Assembly: GCA_007117575.1 (NCBI GenBank)
Contig: SKGH01000003.1
Location: 1 to 23,344 of the forward strand
Length of the DNA stretch: 23,344 nt
Origin: Candidatus Kaiserbacteria bacterium
GTDB lineage: Bacteria > Patescibacteriota > Minisyncoccia > Phycocordibacterales > UBA918
Direction: 5' to 3'
This document shows positions 15,201-23,265 of this stretch, piece after piece (within the stretch, counting starts at the first letter, position 1; every line of letters starts with the position of its first letter). The position numbers were made by a program, and so were the translations under genes. The notes under the pieces were generated by a model. It did no database searches, was not told where the DNA came from, and saw only the letters and a program-made list of their open reading frames with translations.

Positions 15201-15956
15201 ATGTTTAGTTTCATCTGGCACACATTCTTCTTTGATCCTGTTTACAACAGTCTGATCTTTTTTATAAATGTATTACCTAACGGTGATGTTGGTCTGGCCA
15301 TAATCTTTACCACTATTGTTGTGAAGATCATACTCTTCCCTATTTCATACAAGGCATCCAAAATGCAGGTTTTGATGCGTGAATTGGAGCCAAAAATCAA
15401 AGCTATTAAGGAAAAATTCACCGATAGACAAGAACAGGCGCAAGAAATGATGAAAATGTATAAAGAAGCGGGCGTTAACCCGTTTGCCGGTATTTTACCC
15501 ATTTTTATTCAAATCCCCATATTGATAGCACTATTTTTATCAGTTTACGGCGGAGGAGGTGGTGAAGAATTGCCGGCTGTTAATGTTTCTATTTTGTATA
15601 ATTTTGTACCTAATCCAGAAACTATTAGTATGATTTTTTTGGGTATACAGGACATAACCGCCCGTAGCTTACCTATCGCAGCCATTGCCGGTGTATTGCA
15701 GTATATACAGGCGTCAATGACCATACCTAAGCCAAAACCTAAAGCCAAAGACGCTAAACCCAATTTGAAAGATGATTTTACTCGCAGTATGCAAATGCAA
15801 ATGCGTTATGTGATGCCAGCTATTGTATTTATCTTTGCATACACCATCTCTGCCGCTATAGCCCTATATTTCGCTGTTAGTGCGTTTACAGCCATAGTAC
15901 AGGAAATGCTGGTTAAGCGTAATAGACAAAAAGATGAGTTGCCGGATAAGGTCTAG
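15201..15956 (+). CDS. yidC: YidC/Oxa1-family membrane protein insertase
   Basis: 251 residues, the short Gram-positive-like form without the large periplasmic domain of proteobacterial YidC. It inserts and folds membrane proteins, alone or with Sec. The first hydrophobic segment is at about 8-25, then a conserved core starting GDVGLAIIFTTIVVKIILFP with Arg/Lys in the cytoplasmic loop KMQVLMRELEPKIKAIKEKF, KEAGVNPFAGILPIFIQIPI (family GxNPxxGCLPxLxQxPI), and later segments near 150-170 and 200-235. It has no lipobox. It completes dnaA-rpmH-rnpA-yidC and converges with the secretion cluster, with only 81 bp between stops. Confidence 0.95.
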   Translation: MFSFIWHTFFFDPVYNSLIFFINVLPNGDVGLAIIFTTIVVKIILFPISYKASKMQVLMRELEPKIKAIKEKFTDRQEQAQEMMKMYKEAGVNPFAGILPIFIQIPILIALFLSVYGGGGGEELPAVNVSILYNFVPNPETISMIFLGIQDITARSLPIAAIAGVLQYIQASMTIPKPKPKAKDAKPNLKDDFTRSMQMQMRYVMPAIVFIFAYTISAAIALYFAVSAFTAIVQEMLVKRNRQKDELPDKV

Positions 15957-16037
15957 GTGAGTGGGTGAAGCCTCCTCAAGACTGTTTTTGTCAAGATGTT
16001 GTGTGTCTTGTTTTGTAGTGTTGTTGTTTTAGTATCC

Positions 16038-16982
16038 TCACCAATTTGGCTGATAGTTTGGATCTAAAACTCTAAAACAAAGATCTTCGCCAAAGATTAG
16101 TTCATTATCATTATTCTCATCAAGGGCGTAAATAGTCACTATCCCCCCCCCACCATCTTTCCTGCAATTTTCTAATGCTTCCGCCCGCGCTTCTTCCGTG
16201 TTGAGTAGTTCACCAGGACCAGCAGTTCCAGATGGTACTATTAAATTATTCTCATTATCACCTGTATTCAACTCTATTAAAATTGGTTGCACTAAAATCG
16301 AAAAGAAATCACCTATTTCCATATCGCTACCACTGAAAGTTTTTGTAGCGATAACAATTGGCGCATCACTAGCTGGCGGTTGACAATAAAGGGCACAAAT
16401 AGGTCCTGTTGGACAGGATTTTACCGTCCACCCTTTAGTGGTGCAATCATTCTGAAAACACCTATTCCACCCAGGATTCTCATTTAAGTCTGCTGTTGTG
16501 ATTTGGTCTCTCCGTGTATAACCCTCACAAGGGTGTGGAATTGGTTCTAGACCCTGTAGAGCTTCTAGTTCTTGTAAAGCTTGCAAATTAACAAGTTGAG
16601 GGTTTATGGTGGTAAGTATAAGCCATGCCCCCAAGACTATCATGAGCCCTAATAGAGCTCCCTTTATGTCTTTTTTTGCGTCTTCTTTGTTGGTAACTAC
16701 TTCTGAGAGCATATATTTGAGACCTGCTAAGATTATCTTTACCACTGCTAAAAAAGCAGCAACACTGATAGCTATAGTGTATAGAGTATTTATATACAAC
16801 TCCATACTTATTTTGTCAGCGTCGGTAAGGCCCGGTATGCCCACTAGGGGTTGGTAGGTAACCTCACTGCTTTCACCATTATCTCCATTGGCGTCAATAA
16901 AGACAGGGTTTGGCAGTATTAATAAAAACAAAAAACCAAAGCAAAAAACAGATACTTTTAAAAGCTTACAAAGATAAGTCAT
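16038..16982 (-). CDS. VirB2/TrbC-like membrane protein with Cys-rich extension
   Basis: 314 residues. A signal-like hydrophobic segment (about 8-27) and two membrane helices (about 66-90 and 106-128) separated by a short polar loop with GLKYMLSEVVTNKEDAKKDI match the pilin-like TrbC/VirB2 pattern; the second helix ends NPQLVNL. Such proteins form the conjugative pilus or inner channel. A soluble C-terminal region follows with six Cys between about 153 and 200 (HPCEG, RCFQNDC, KSCPTGPICALYC), possibly disulfide-bonded outside the membrane, then an acidic end. A G9 run at 16143-16151 (coding GGGG) lies about 35 codons from the stop. The start overlaps the previous gene by 17 bp, implying translational coupling; the signal segment supports this early ATG. 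Confidence 0.7.
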   Translation of the reverse strand: MTYLCKLLKVSVFCFGFLFLLILPNPVFIDANGDNGESSEVTYQPLVGIPGLTDADKISMELYINTLYTIAISVAAFLAVVKIILAGLKYMLSEVVTNKEDAKKDIKGALLGLMIVLGAWLILTTINPQLVNLQALQELEALQGLEPIPHPCEGYTRRDQITTADLNENPGWNRCFQNDCTTKGWTVKSCPTGPICALYCQPPASDAPIVIATKTFSGSDMEIGDFFSILVQPILIELNTGDNENNLIVPSGTAGPGELLNTEEARAEALENCRKDGGGGIVTIYALDENNDNELIFGEDLCFRVLDPNYQPNW

Positions 16983-18153
16983 ATATCCACAATGAGCCGT
17001 CTATTTTATTTCTAAATAACAAATAGGTGTTGTTGGGAGATACGGTCATGCGGTCCACATCTATTTGCCTCCCACTGATAGACTGAATATCTGCCAGAGA
17101 TCTGGACCACCCTTCTTCTATATTAATCTCCCAAAGAAAATCTGAAAAATTATTTAAACCCTTGTACCAATTTGTTAAATTGTTTCCGTCAATGAAACCA
17201 ACAGGCGATGCACACCATAGATAAGCTTCCGGTTCGCTAGAAAAAGTGCATTTTTCAGGTAATAAACTATGGGTTTGCATTATCTGAGTGTCTGAACCCA
17301 TACTGCTGGTGAAAGATCTCAATTGCCCATTGTGTAAATGTGTCTTTAAGATGTATCTATCGTCTGCAAGGACCGCTAAAGCGTTTAAGCCACCACTTAA
17401 GCGAGTAAAGTTGTTTTGTTCAATGGTGTAGGCAAAACCAGGAAGTCTGTGGGAGGGTTTTGTGTGCATGATTATGTTCAAGCCATCGTTCCAATTTATC
17501 ACAATATCACGAAGCGGGGTTTTAAACAGTTCTCGGCGAACTCCGGAACTTGAGTCAAAATCGTACCCCACCGTTTCGTTATTGTTAAAGTGGGTATATA
17601 AAACCTTGTTATCAGATGTAAAAGAAATATTTTTAGCGTTTGGTGGAAGCGGAACTCTGTTTAGCGAACCGGTTTCACCATTTATGGAACCAACTGAAGT
17701 ACTTTTAAATGTGCGTTCATATACTGTTAAACTGACGTGAGTGCCGTCTTCTGAAAATTCAGCTTCAGCTGTGCGAGGTATTGTGGTTCTAGACAGAGTC
17801 AACTCTACACCATCAAGCGTATTTATGTCATAAATATACCCGGTACCACGCTCAACATAGCGAACAATCAGTTGGTCTTCGTCTTCCACAAAGGTAAAAC
17901 CGGCAACCGGTCTGGTTGTCAGTTGTCTTAAGGTTTGACCTCGTAAAGAAGGTACAGTGGTTACGATATCGGTGACCTCGTCTACGGTCTCATCTTCAGC
18001 CACCCCTCTTTCTGTAGGTTCTTCTATAAAACCAAGGTTAGTAAAAACATCTTGAGGGCTACTGGGGTTTTCGAAGATGATTAAATAAAGCCACACTAAG
18101 AACAGTATTATAACTATCACTACACCAATTATAATAAAAACAATCTTACGCAT
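16966..18153 (-). CDS. Membrane-anchored propeller-like protein of the secretion cluster
   Basis: 395 residues. A single N-terminal anchor (about 4-27, IVFIIIGVVIVIILFLVWLY) is followed by an acidic Thr/Glu-rich linker and a long outside domain made of repeated short beta segments (FSEDGTHVSL, FTSDNKVLYTHF, VSPNNTYLLFRN, GSLWIYDLSL), the look of a beta-propeller. It has only two Cys in the outer domain. I recognise no specific family; the fold statement is inference from the repeat pattern. The gene overlaps the VirB2-like gene by 17 bp and follows the secreted beta-rich protein by 79 bp, so it probably belongs to the envelope part of the same apparatus. Confidence 0.75.
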   Translation of the reverse strand: MRKIVFIIIGVVIVIILFLVWLYLIIFENPSSPQDVFTNLGFIEEPTERGVAEDETVDEVTDIVTTVPSLRGQTLRQLTTRPVAGFTFVEDEDQLIVRYVERGTGYIYDINTLDGVELTLSRTTIPRTAEAEFSEDGTHVSLTVYERTFKSTSVGSINGETGSLNRVPLPPNAKNISFTSDNKVLYTHFNNNETVGYDFDSSSGVRRELFKTPLRDIVINWNDGLNIIMHTKPSHRLPGFAYTIEQNNFTRLSGGLNALAVLADDRYILKTHLHNGQLRSFTSSMGSDTQIMQTHSLLPEKCTFSSEPEAYLWCASPVGFIDGNNLTNWYKGLNNFSDFLWEINIEEGWSRSLADIQSISGRQIDVDRMTVSPNNTYLLFRNKIDGSLWIYDLSL

Positions 18154-18232
18154 GTTTAATTTTTTTATTTAAAAAATAACCCTTTTTACAAATATTTATT
18201 TTTACGGTGTGTGAATAAACAAACATAAAAAC

Positions 18233-19273
18233 TTAAAAAGTTATGGTAATAGAGTCGCGCACTCCCTGTATGATATCACTAAGATTTCTTATGTGAAAAC
18301 CTATGTTAAACCTACCGCTACCTCCCTCCCTTCGTAAGGTGATTTCCATGGGGTTTGATTCGGCTGTATTAACGACTTGGTTGTTGATACGCCATTCTTT
18401 TAATACGTTGTCTTGTTGTTGCATTGTAGAATTGCTAAGGTAATAAGGCTCTGCTCGTAGTGTAATTTCGTCACCTATCAAGTTTAGTGGGTTAGGTAAC
18501 ACGTTTTCACTCAAACCTCGCAATGGATTGAATTCATAAAAATACAGCTTTGGTTCCACAAAAGGTACTGATATGGTCTTTTCACCAACAGTCTGTCCTG
18601 TTGACTGGTCTCGTACGCTCAAATGCAAACTAACACTTTGGCGATATTGGGAAGAAAAATTGACAACGCTTTCTTCTAAGCCAAAACCACGCCCAATAGT
18701 GTTCCGGTTTAGACGCCAATGGTATATGTAGCGGTTAGGGTTGTCGATAATTCCGGAAGAGTTGGTTTGTACCAGTGCTATGGCTTTTACCTCAGAACCA
18801 TTGCCGGGTAGTGGTCTACCCTTATAAAAAGCGGGTGTGGTAGTATCAGCTTCTATTATTATGTCAATTATAATAGGCTTTATTTCATAACTAACGTTTA
18901 AAGTTTCACCTATAAATGTTTCCACTAAAGCCTGAACAGTGGTTTTTTGACCCAAAGAACCACTATTTATCGTTATCGATCTCTGGTTTTGGCTTTCTGT
19001 CTGTTCAATACCGTCGACAAACCAGCGCACTCCCCTGCTACCTACAGCGGCATCGTATAGGTTCATGGTCACTTCTTGGTCAGGCTCGGGGTATCTTGGC
19101 GAAGGATTTATAGCCAGATTTCCGCCAGACTCGTCACCCAAGAGACCATCCATTCCACCCACGGGTAACATTTCCATTTGAGCGTTGGCGTTTATGTGTG
19201 CTGTAAAAAAAAATATAAAAAAAGATAAAGAAAAAGCAAATTTTTTAATTTTTTTATTCTTTAGATTAAACAT
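18233..19273 (-). CDS. Secreted beta-rich (Ig/PKD-like) protein
   Basis: 346 residues. A signal peptide is clear: basic start (KNKKIKK), hydrophobic core AFSLSFFIFFFTA, cleavage probably after ANA near residue 31. The mature part has no further membrane segment and almost no Cys. It contains repeated patterns typical of Ig/PKD-type beta sandwiches: PRYPEPDQEVTMNLYD..GVRWFVDG, YIYHWRLN, EITLRAEPYYL and KEWRINNQVV, where W preceded by alternating hydrophobic residues recurs about once per 90-100 residues. It is probably an extracytoplasmic structural or adhesive component of the secretion cluster. No specific family is assigned. Confidence 0.72.
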   Translation of the reverse strand: MFNLKNKKIKKFAFSLSFFIFFFTAHINANAQMEMLPVGGMDGLLGDESGGNLAINPSPRYPEPDQEVTMNLYDAAVGSRGVRWFVDGIEQTESQNQRSITINSGSLGQKTTVQALVETFIGETLNVSYEIKPIIIDIIIEADTTTPAFYKGRPLPGNGSEVKAIALVQTNSSGIIDNPNRYIYHWRLNRNTIGRGFGLEESVVNFSSQYRQSVSLHLSVRDQSTGQTVGEKTISVPFVEPKLYFYEFNPLRGLSENVLPNPLNLIGDEITLRAEPYYLSNSTMQQQDNVLKEWRINNQVVNTAESNPMEITLRREGGSGRFNIGFHIRNLSDIIQGVRDSITITF

Positions 19274-19491
19274 GACTTTATATCAATAAGCATATCATAA
19301 AAAAAATCAAGACATATCAATTGCACACAGTTATTGGTGATTATTACATTTCGGTTTTTTCTTATTCCTTTTTAAGTCAGCCCAGCGATAATGATGGTTA
19401 CATTACCGGTTTCATATGAACTTATATGATTTAATCTGATGTATTTTGTATTTGTAATTAAGTCTGGTCCTGAAGTGATAAAAAATCAAAA

Positions 19492-19929
19492 TCAAGCGGT
19501 TTTTACTTTTACCGGCTTGTCTTTTTTCTGAGAAAACAAAACAGCTCCTACCCAGAGCAAAAACCAAGGTAGCCAATTGATTAAAACCACCCAATACAAA
19601 ACAAAACTAAGTCCTAAGAATAGACCTTTGTTACCACTTAAGCAGTCGACCCTTGATATGGTATATATACCCAAACCTATAAGCAAAGTCAGTGTACCTA
19701 GTAGTGATATAAAGAGATAGCTGAAAGGAAAAAAAGCCAAACCCATATAACGAAGAAGCCACCCCATAATCCAAAATTCACCCATGGCAAAACCCAGTAT
19801 ACCGATGCCAAAAAAAAGCATCTGAAGTATCCAGATGGGGAAAACCGAAGCTATGTAAACAAAAGAAGCAGTAAATTTTTTTATACTTTTAATAGGGCTA
19901 CTGTTTTTTGTATTTATTTTTTTTGCCAT
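19492..19929 (-). CDS. Small multi-spanning membrane protein
   Basis: 145 residues with a basic, Ser/Asn-rich N-terminus (MAKKINTKNSSPIKSIKK) and about four hydrophobic stretches (roughly 22-48, 52-70, 71-91 and 103-133), ending in a basic tail KKDKPVKVKTA. No catalytic motif or known family is visible. It lies in the secretion cluster on the same strand, with 218 bp to the next gene; that gap holds nothing I can identify. Family A copy 3 sits upstream of it. Confidence 0.65.
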   Translation of the reverse strand: MAKKINTKNSSPIKSIKKFTASFVYIASVFPIWILQMLFFGIGILGFAMGEFWIMGWLLRYMGLAFFPFSYLFISLLGTLTLLIGLGIYTISRVDCLSGNKGLFLGLSFVLYWVVLINWLPWFLLWVGAVLFSQKKDKPVKVKTA

Positions 19930-20042
19930 AATTAGGCGCTTTAGGTTTGTGTTGTTTATAAACCAAAACTTATTATAACAGTGTTTATTTAAACAAAAAA
20001 TATTTTTACTTTACAACCACCTTTTGGTTTCTTTAAGAGCAG

Positions 20043-20253
20043 GACTTACGCGTTTGGCGAATTTCTTTGTTACTTTCGTCACTCAAACCACCAATCGTAC
20101 CACCAAGTACTCCTCACCCAGCCCCAGTTTCCGTGATCATTTATATTCTTTCGTGACTGACTAAAACGATTTTGATTTATTACGTTAGTAATAAATGTTT
20201 ACCGGAACTATAGCTGGGTCAGCACTTCGAACTTCATCAGAAACGCGTAAGTC
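20043..20253 (+). repeat. Family A palindromic repeat, complete copy 3 (211 bp)
   Basis: The 13-bp ends are perfect and identical to copies 1 and 2. The right inner arm has diverged (GGAACTATAGCTGGG in place of GAAACTGGAGCTGGG), so the inner stem is weaker, while the central hairpin TTTATTAC-GTTA-GTAATAAA is intact. It lies between the virB4 3' end (22 bp away) and the small membrane protein gene, inside an otherwise single-direction cluster. Flanks (GCAG / ATGA) show no target duplication. Confidence 0.92.
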
Positions 20254-20275
20254 ATGAAGAGAATATCCGTCGGGA

Positions 20276-22099
20276 TCAATTCTCATTAAGGTTTTGGTTT
20301 CGACTGTTCCTCAGTTCTTCGCGAGCTTTTTTTATTTGCAATATCTGTGACGGGTCAGAGGTGATTATCTGATCTTCTGTGTATGAAGCTATAACCTTTA
20401 TCGCTACATGCTTTAGTCCGGCAAAGAATATCCCCTCACCGACGTTTGACTCAAGTAGTAAGAATTTTTCTTCTTCCGTGAGGTTAAATGTATGCTGAAC
20501 GCTATCAATAGCGGTGGGCGATTGTTTCATCAGCATTTGCAGAGATGAGTTGGTGATCATTGGTAAGCCGTAAGGTGAGCGTAAGAAATCGCCCACATCT
20601 TGGGTTATGGTCGATAGACCTAAATAGTATTTTCTTCCGCGCTTAGCCAACATAAACAAGAAAGAAGCCGTGTCTTCAGATTTCATCATCCACCAAGCTT
20701 CATCAATCACCAGCAGGCGTTTAGCCAATCTTCTTCTAACCATACTCCATATGTGGTTAGTGATGGTGTACATGGCTATGGTTTTCAATTCGTCTTCCAT
20801 ATCGCGCAACGAAAACACAACAAACTTTTGGTTTATGTTTACATTTGTCGGTTCGTTCATAAAACCTGACCATGTGCCACTGGTGTATTTTTGTAGTCTG
20901 GAAATCAGAGAAGCGCTACCTTCCATGCCGGCTAAAACCATTTCAAAATCAGATAACAAAGGAGGTTCCATGTTTGTATAATCATTGTTGCCCGTTATGT
21001 CTTTAAGAGCATAAGTCTCGATAATAGCTTGGTCTATTATAGCTTCTTCTTCTGAGGTCAGACCACCGAACATGAGGCGGAACAATCCAAGAAGTTCAAT
21101 GATGTGAGAGCGTAAAACGTTCCCGGGGTTTTCGTCTTCTTGTGGGGCAGGTAGGTCAAATGGGTTTATGTGGTAAGGTGAAGATAGTGAAATGTCAAAA
21201 AAACGACCGCCGGTTGCTTCCGCTAAATATTCATATTCATGTTCCGGGTCAATAACGATTACTTCAGTACCAAACATTAAAGATCTTAATATTTCCAATT
21301 TAGTCATGTATGATTTACCGGCACCAGACACCGCGAAGGTCACAGAGTTGTAGTTAGTGAGTTTGAAGCGGTCAAAAAGCACTAAAGAGGAGTTGTGTCT
21401 GTTGATACCAAAAAGAATACCATCATCAGAGGTAAGGTCAAAAGAGGTAAAAGGAAAAAAACTGGAAAGCGGTGAGGAGTTAAATTTATTGTGAACTAAA
21501 AGCTTATCACTAACAAATGGCAATACACTCAAAAGAGCTTGTTCTTGTTGGAATAGAGCCGGTTTTAAGTTTATTAATCTTGCCAAAAGTAAACTACGTA
21601 ATTCAGACTCCATTTTATTCAATGCGAGCTCATCATCTGCATAAACCGTTATATACAAACCTACATCAAACAACCTCTCCTCTGCTTGCTGGAGTTTATC
21701 TCTTAGGTCTTCAATATTTTTCCAAGCGGCTTCTAGTTGGGGGTCTCTAACCATCCCCTGCTCCGCTCGCATGTTGATTTGACTTTGTACTTCAGCCACT
21801 TTTTTTTCTAAGTTGCGTAGTGTATCAGAGGTGTCTATGGGGTGTATAATGATAGACACGTCCACTTCTTTTTCTAAATTAAGTACAGCTTCTAACCAAC
21901 CATCGTTTAGGTATTTAGGATAAGACACAACGTAAAAAGAACGAGCCAAGGTACCACTCAAGTTAACAGTTTTAGTACTTATTTCTATACCGGAGGGTGC
22001 TACTACATCTTCAAGGGTTAATAAGGCACCGGACAAATCAACAGAGCCGTCATTCGGTTTGTCATTGCTGTCAGGTTTTAAAAAGTCAAAAAGTCCCAT
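20276..22099 (-). CDS. virB4: VirB4/TraC-family secretion ATPase
   Basis: 607 residues. It energises assembly and substrate transfer in type IV secretion systems. The N-terminal 220 residues include a coiled-coil stretch (about 95-145). The ATPase domain has Walker A SGAGKS (258-263, in AVSGAGKSYMTK), VIVIDPEHEY (280-289), HINPFDLP, Walker B LLVIDEAW (462-469), and the downstream RGRKYYLGLSTITQDVGDFL segment typical of VirB4/TraC. The region usually found at the VirB4 N-terminus is encoded by the separate gene just upstream (19 bp between them), so the protein is effectively split in two. The MGLFDFLK start is internally consistent and close to the preceding stop. Confidence 0.9.
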   Translation of the reverse strand: MGLFDFLKPDSNDKPNDGSVDLSGALLTLEDVVAPSGIEISTKTVNLSGTLARSFYVVSYPKYLNDGWLEAVLNLEKEVDVSIIIHPIDTSDTLRNLEKKVAEVQSQINMRAEQGMVRDPQLEAAWKNIEDLRDKLQQAEERLFDVGLYITVYADDELALNKMESELRSLLLARLINLKPALFQQEQALLSVLPFVSDKLLVHNKFNSSPLSSFFPFTSFDLTSDDGILFGINRHNSSLVLFDRFKLTNYNSVTFAVSGAGKSYMTKLEILRSLMFGTEVIVIDPEHEYEYLAEATGGRFFDISLSSPYHINPFDLPAPQEDENPGNVLRSHIIELLGLFRLMFGGLTSEEEAIIDQAIIETYALKDITGNNDYTNMEPPLLSDFEMVLAGMEGSASLISRLQKYTSGTWSGFMNEPTNVNINQKFVVFSLRDMEDELKTIAMYTITNHIWSMVRRRLAKRLLVIDEAWWMMKSEDTASFLFMLAKRGRKYYLGLSTITQDVGDFLRSPYGLPMITNSSLQMLMKQSPTAIDSVQHTFNLTEEEKFLLLESNVGEGIFFAGLKHVAIKVIASYTEDQIITSDPSQILQIKKAREELRNSRNQNLNEN

Positions 22100-22118
22100 A
22101 ATTTAATTAATTTTTTGT

Positions 22119-22757
22119 TTATTCTCTTTGCGGAGCGTGACCGCTTACGTCACTTGGGTTAAATATATGGTAATACATTTCCACTAACTCTTCCTCTTGC
22201 AAAGGTATGGTGCGTATACCTATTCTGTTTAAGCCCTGCTCCACGATCATGGCTCGTTGTTCAAGTTGTGTTCTGTATTCTTCAAAACGTCCTTTTTCTT
22301 TATTGCCGGCACTACTTTGATTGGTACCCATGAAAGATTTAAAATTAGACTGCAGATTAATTTGTGTGGGAATATATGGTATGACAACAAAAAAATTTTT
22401 ACTCATCACATCTACTTCGGCAGTGAAACTTTGTATGAAGTTTATATATTCACGCAACTGAATACGCATCAGGTCGTTATTTTGTAGCACTGATCTTTCT
22501 TCTAATAACTCAAGATACGGGCGTATGTTAAGTCTTCTTGATTGGGTATAAAACTGAAGTGAAAAGTCTAAGGTGTTAAGAAAGTTTTGAAATGTGGTCA
22601 GTATAGCCTTTTGCTCATCTGCTGATTTTAGGGCAAAGTTTATAGAGGAAGCAAGTAAAACCATACAGTATTGACCGCTTTTTAATTGCACCACGCTACC
22701 TTTTATGTCTTTAATGGGTACAAAATCTTGAGTCGCTTTTTTACTATTAGTTACCAT
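22119..22757 (-). CDS. TraC/VirB4 N-terminal-like protein
   Basis: 212 residues from the ATG at 22757 (MVTNSKKATQDFVPIKDIKG); the frame is open to 22793, but the 12 extra residues overlap the previous gene more deeply. Features: VQLKSGQYCMVLLASSINFALKS, DEQKAILTTFQNFLNTLDF and SRRLNIRPYL, the pattern of the VirB4/TraC N-terminal domain (a P-loop-less region that contacts the inner-membrane complex). No membrane segment or P-loop. It overlaps prgI by 11 bp and is followed by the ATPase after 19 bp, so the three genes are tightly coupled. Confidence 0.8.
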   Translation of the reverse strand: MVTNSKKATQDFVPIKDIKGSVVQLKSGQYCMVLLASSINFALKSADEQKAILTTFQNFLNTLDFSLQFYTQSRRLNIRPYLELLEERSVLQNNDLMRIQLREYINFIQSFTAEVDVMSKNFFVVIPYIPTQINLQSNFKSFMGTNQSSAGNKEKGRFEEYRTQLEQRAMIVEQGLNRIGIRTIPLQEEELVEMYYHIFNPSDVSGHAPQRE

Positions 22758-23190
22758 ATGTTTTGTCGTCTTTTTGCATTGCCTCCAGTTCAAGTTTTCT
22801 TGTTAGAGAGGTAATGTTACTGTTACCTTTAACCGGTCTGTCTTTGGGCGGATTATTATTAATCTCTCCACTGCCAGCGTCACTTGTATTGTTCAGATTT
22901 CTATACACACCCTGCGATTTGCGTCTCCAATAATAAACTTTATCGCTTCTATAGAATTGTACCATTGCTTCGAAGAAAATTGAAAAAGGTCTGTTGTTAA
23001 TGGGGTAGAAAGAAAGCAATAAAGCAAAGACAATAGCCGGTAGGCCTATTAAAACAAACGCTATTATGTGAAAAAAATAGGTAGCTATTCCAGTTAAAGC
23101 GCCGCCACCCAGGTATAAAAATTGCCTCCATGTAAAAGGACCAAAAATCTTGTCTTCTATTTCTATGAATTGTGGAACCTCAAAACGCAT
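22747..23190 (-). CDS. PrgI-family inner-membrane protein of the type IV secretion system
   Basis: 147 residues from the ATG at 23190 (MRFEVPQFIEIEDKIFGPFT), the usual PrgI start; the frame could extend five residues to 23205. PrgI/VirB3-like proteins have FxVPQxIexEdKixG-type N-termini followed by two adjacent membrane helices; here about 25-43 (FLYLGGGALTGIATYFF) and 46-66 (IAFVLIGLPAIVFALLLSF), then FSIFFEAMVQFYRSDKVYYWRR. The C-terminal 60 residues are polar and Asn/Lys-rich. First gene of the minus-strand cluster. A TATAAT (23197-23202, minus strand) ends 6 nt before the ATG, so the transcript may be leaderless. Confidence 0.85.
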   Translation of the reverse strand: MRFEVPQFIEIEDKIFGPFTWRQFLYLGGGALTGIATYFFHIIAFVLIGLPAIVFALLLSFYPINNRPFSIFFEAMVQFYRSDKVYYWRRKSQGVYRNLNNTSDAGSGEINNNPPKDRPVKGNSNITSLTRKLELEAMQKDDKTYGN

Positions 23191-23196
23191 ACTTAC

Positions 23197-23202
23197 ATTA
23201 TA
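23197..23202 (-). promoter_or_regulatory. -10 element before prgI, possibly for a leaderless mRNA
   Basis: Perfect TATAAT on the minus strand with 6 nt between it and the ATG at 23190, which places the expected transcription start at or next to the A of the ATG. No good -35 is visible. Confidence 0.45.
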
Positions 23203-23265
23203 CACAATAAGACACTCTTAAGAGTAATATATGGGTGTGGTTTGTGTGATTTACTTTATATACAA

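Noticed and set aside
15992..16010. Terminator between yidC and the secretion cluster (CAAGA/TCTTG)
   Set aside because: Only 5 bp of stem with a 9-nt loop and an interrupted T tract; too weak to annotate.
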